Assembly: GCA_963575745.1 (NCBI GenBank)
Contig: CAUYUJ010015685.1
Location: forward strand, 84,890-148,889
DNA length: 64,000 nucleotides
Direction of reading: 5' to 3'
From: Prorocentrum cordatum
Lineage: Eukaryota; Sar; Dinophyceae; Prorocentrales; Prorocentraceae
Numbering within the stretch: the stretch's first letter is position 1; each line of letters begins with the position of its first letter. The translations under genes were made by a program, and so were the position numbers. This document shows positions 63,080-64,000 of this stretch, in pieces. The notes beneath the pieces are model-generated. The model saw nothing but the letters and a program-made list of their open reading frames with translations. It searched no databases and was not told the origin of the DNA.

Positions 63080-63640
63080 CGTCCGCGCTCGGCGCCGCCC
63101 AAAAAAACAATCCCTCGTTGGAAACCTGCGAAGTCGTCCCACCGTGCCCGCTTCTCAAAACAATCATCTGACGTGTCCCACCAGGACGTACGGATTCTGC
63201 GCCCCCAAAAAACAATCTGATTCGGCGACGGCGTTTGCGTGGGTCAAACAACAATCTGATTCGTCGATGGCCCGCGTCTACCGCATAAAAAACAATCACA
63301 TTCGGCGTTGCCATTTTGTTGGCCCATAAAAACAATCAAACACAACAAAAACAATCAAACATACATAAAAACAATCCGGTTTTCGACAATGCTTTTTTTT
63401 TTTTCGCATCAAAAAAATCAATATGATTTTCCCATCTACCAAAATGTGGTTTAAAACCAACCAAAGAAAAAATCCCATGTCGCGGGTGACCGCGTAAAAC
63501 AATCAACGCAAACAATCCCGCGCTGCAGAGCGCGCAACAAACAATCTGACGCACCAATCTGATTGCGATGGCGTCGGCGAAAACAATCAAAACAACAATA
63601 TCCGTTCAAAGACTTCCAACCGAAAAACTCCTGCAACAAT
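63080..63640 (+). repeat. AAACAATC-rich dispersed motif cluster
   Basis: AAAACAATC or ACAACAATC occurs more than a dozen times, several followed by TGATTCG or AAAC, separated by GC-rich spacers of about 30-60 bases. The 25 bases at 63577-63602 are identical to DNA at 52204-52230. Confidence 0.75.
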
Positions 63641-63649
63641 CCAGCCCCA

Positions 63650-64000
63650 GGACGGCGCCCGTCTTCGAATCTACCTCGTCGTCGGGCGCCCACCTGGGCA
63701 GCGCCCCCCCCATCGATCCAGGTGTCGGCGAACCTGCCGCGGCGCGCGGCAAGAACCCCCCCCATCCCTGCGCTGCCAGTGACTGCCAGTGCGGCAATCC
63801 CCCGCGCGCGCTGTCCCCCCCCCCATCCCCCGCCCTGCCAGGGCGGCGATGTCCCGCGCGCCCTAAGTCCCCCCCCCCTTCCTGCCACCCCCCTTCCCCC
63901 CCCCTTCCCCAGTCGCCCCCGCCGCGCCCCGCGCGCCCTGAGTCCCCCTCCCTGGCGCGCGCGCTAAGCGCCCCCCTCCCTGCCTTGCCAGGGCGGCGAT
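63650..64000 (+). repeat. C-rich diverged repeat of CCCGCGCGCCCTGAGTCCCCC type, right partial
   Basis: CGCGCGC.CTG/CTAAGTCCCCC and CTGCCAGGGCGGCGAT units recur with irregular spacing (around 63790, 63832, 63855, 63930, 63957 and 63985) and run off the window end. Confidence 0.75.

Noticed and set aside
1-64000. tRNA, rRNA and snRNA genes
   Set aside because: I looked for T-loop motifs and conserved rRNA cores on both strands and found nothing convincing. A covariance-model scan would settle it.

Overview
The window looks like accessory, repeat-dominated nuclear DNA of a dinoflagellate. The reasons are the very GC-rich sequence broken by micro- and minisatellites, retroelement proteins of types I recognise from dinoflagellate genomes (copia-like polyprotein with a CGGE-type methyltransferase-like domain, Gag with a C-x8-C-x5-C finger, tyrosine-recombinase retroelements), a DDE-transposase-like multi-copy family, and GT-AG introns in polypyrimidine-rich DNA. 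I cannot name the genus from sequence alone. I found no tRNA, rRNA, CRISPR array or prokaryotic operon, and no ordinary housekeeping gene that I can identify.

Layout. 1-4.2 kb: decayed copia-like element (retropepsin-like, methyltransferase-like and zinc-finger parts) carrying eleven GNRA-tetraloop micro-hairpins. 4.2-9.5 kb: two large arrays of a 90-bp minisatellite and one solo unit. 9.5-22 kb: mostly non-coding, with a 73-bp array, a GAGGCT array, a broken coiled-coil ORF and dispersed repeats. 22-32 kb: a three-level nest. A GATCGATAGTGA/GTGTCCCGTG array holds a 5'-truncated LINE (minus strand, candidate 12-bp target-site duplication), and the LINE is split by a 7.9-kb tyrosine-recombinase retrotransposon (plus strand) with split direct repeats A1...B1-A2-B2 of PAT/Ngaro type. 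32-41 kb: polypyrimidine DNA, a C-rich block, GAT and GTAT microsatellites and a 1-kb AT-rich island. 41.3-51.3 kb: a region bounded by about 400-bp direct repeats. It holds Gag-like and Cys-rich ORFs of a copia-like element and a second micro-hairpin family, with trinucleotide loops. 51-56.6 kb: a broken ORF and a 1,004-codon DDE-transposase-like ORF. 57.6-60.6 kb: exons of one or two unknown genes with phase-0 introns. 60.6-64 kb: inverted repeats, a duplicated 150-bp unit, AAACAATC-rich DNA and C-rich repeats.

How it fits together. Nearly every recognisable protein belongs to a selfish element, and most reading frames are interrupted by single in-frame stops or frame changes while both sides still look coding. 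Two unrelated retroelement classes each carry a cytosine-methyltransferase-like domain. In the recombinase element that domain lies between the two halves of RNase H. The strongest unexplained signals are the two families of tiny hairpins whose stems covary while loop class and strand stay constant, each confined to one element, and the clean nested-insertion history at 22-32 kb.
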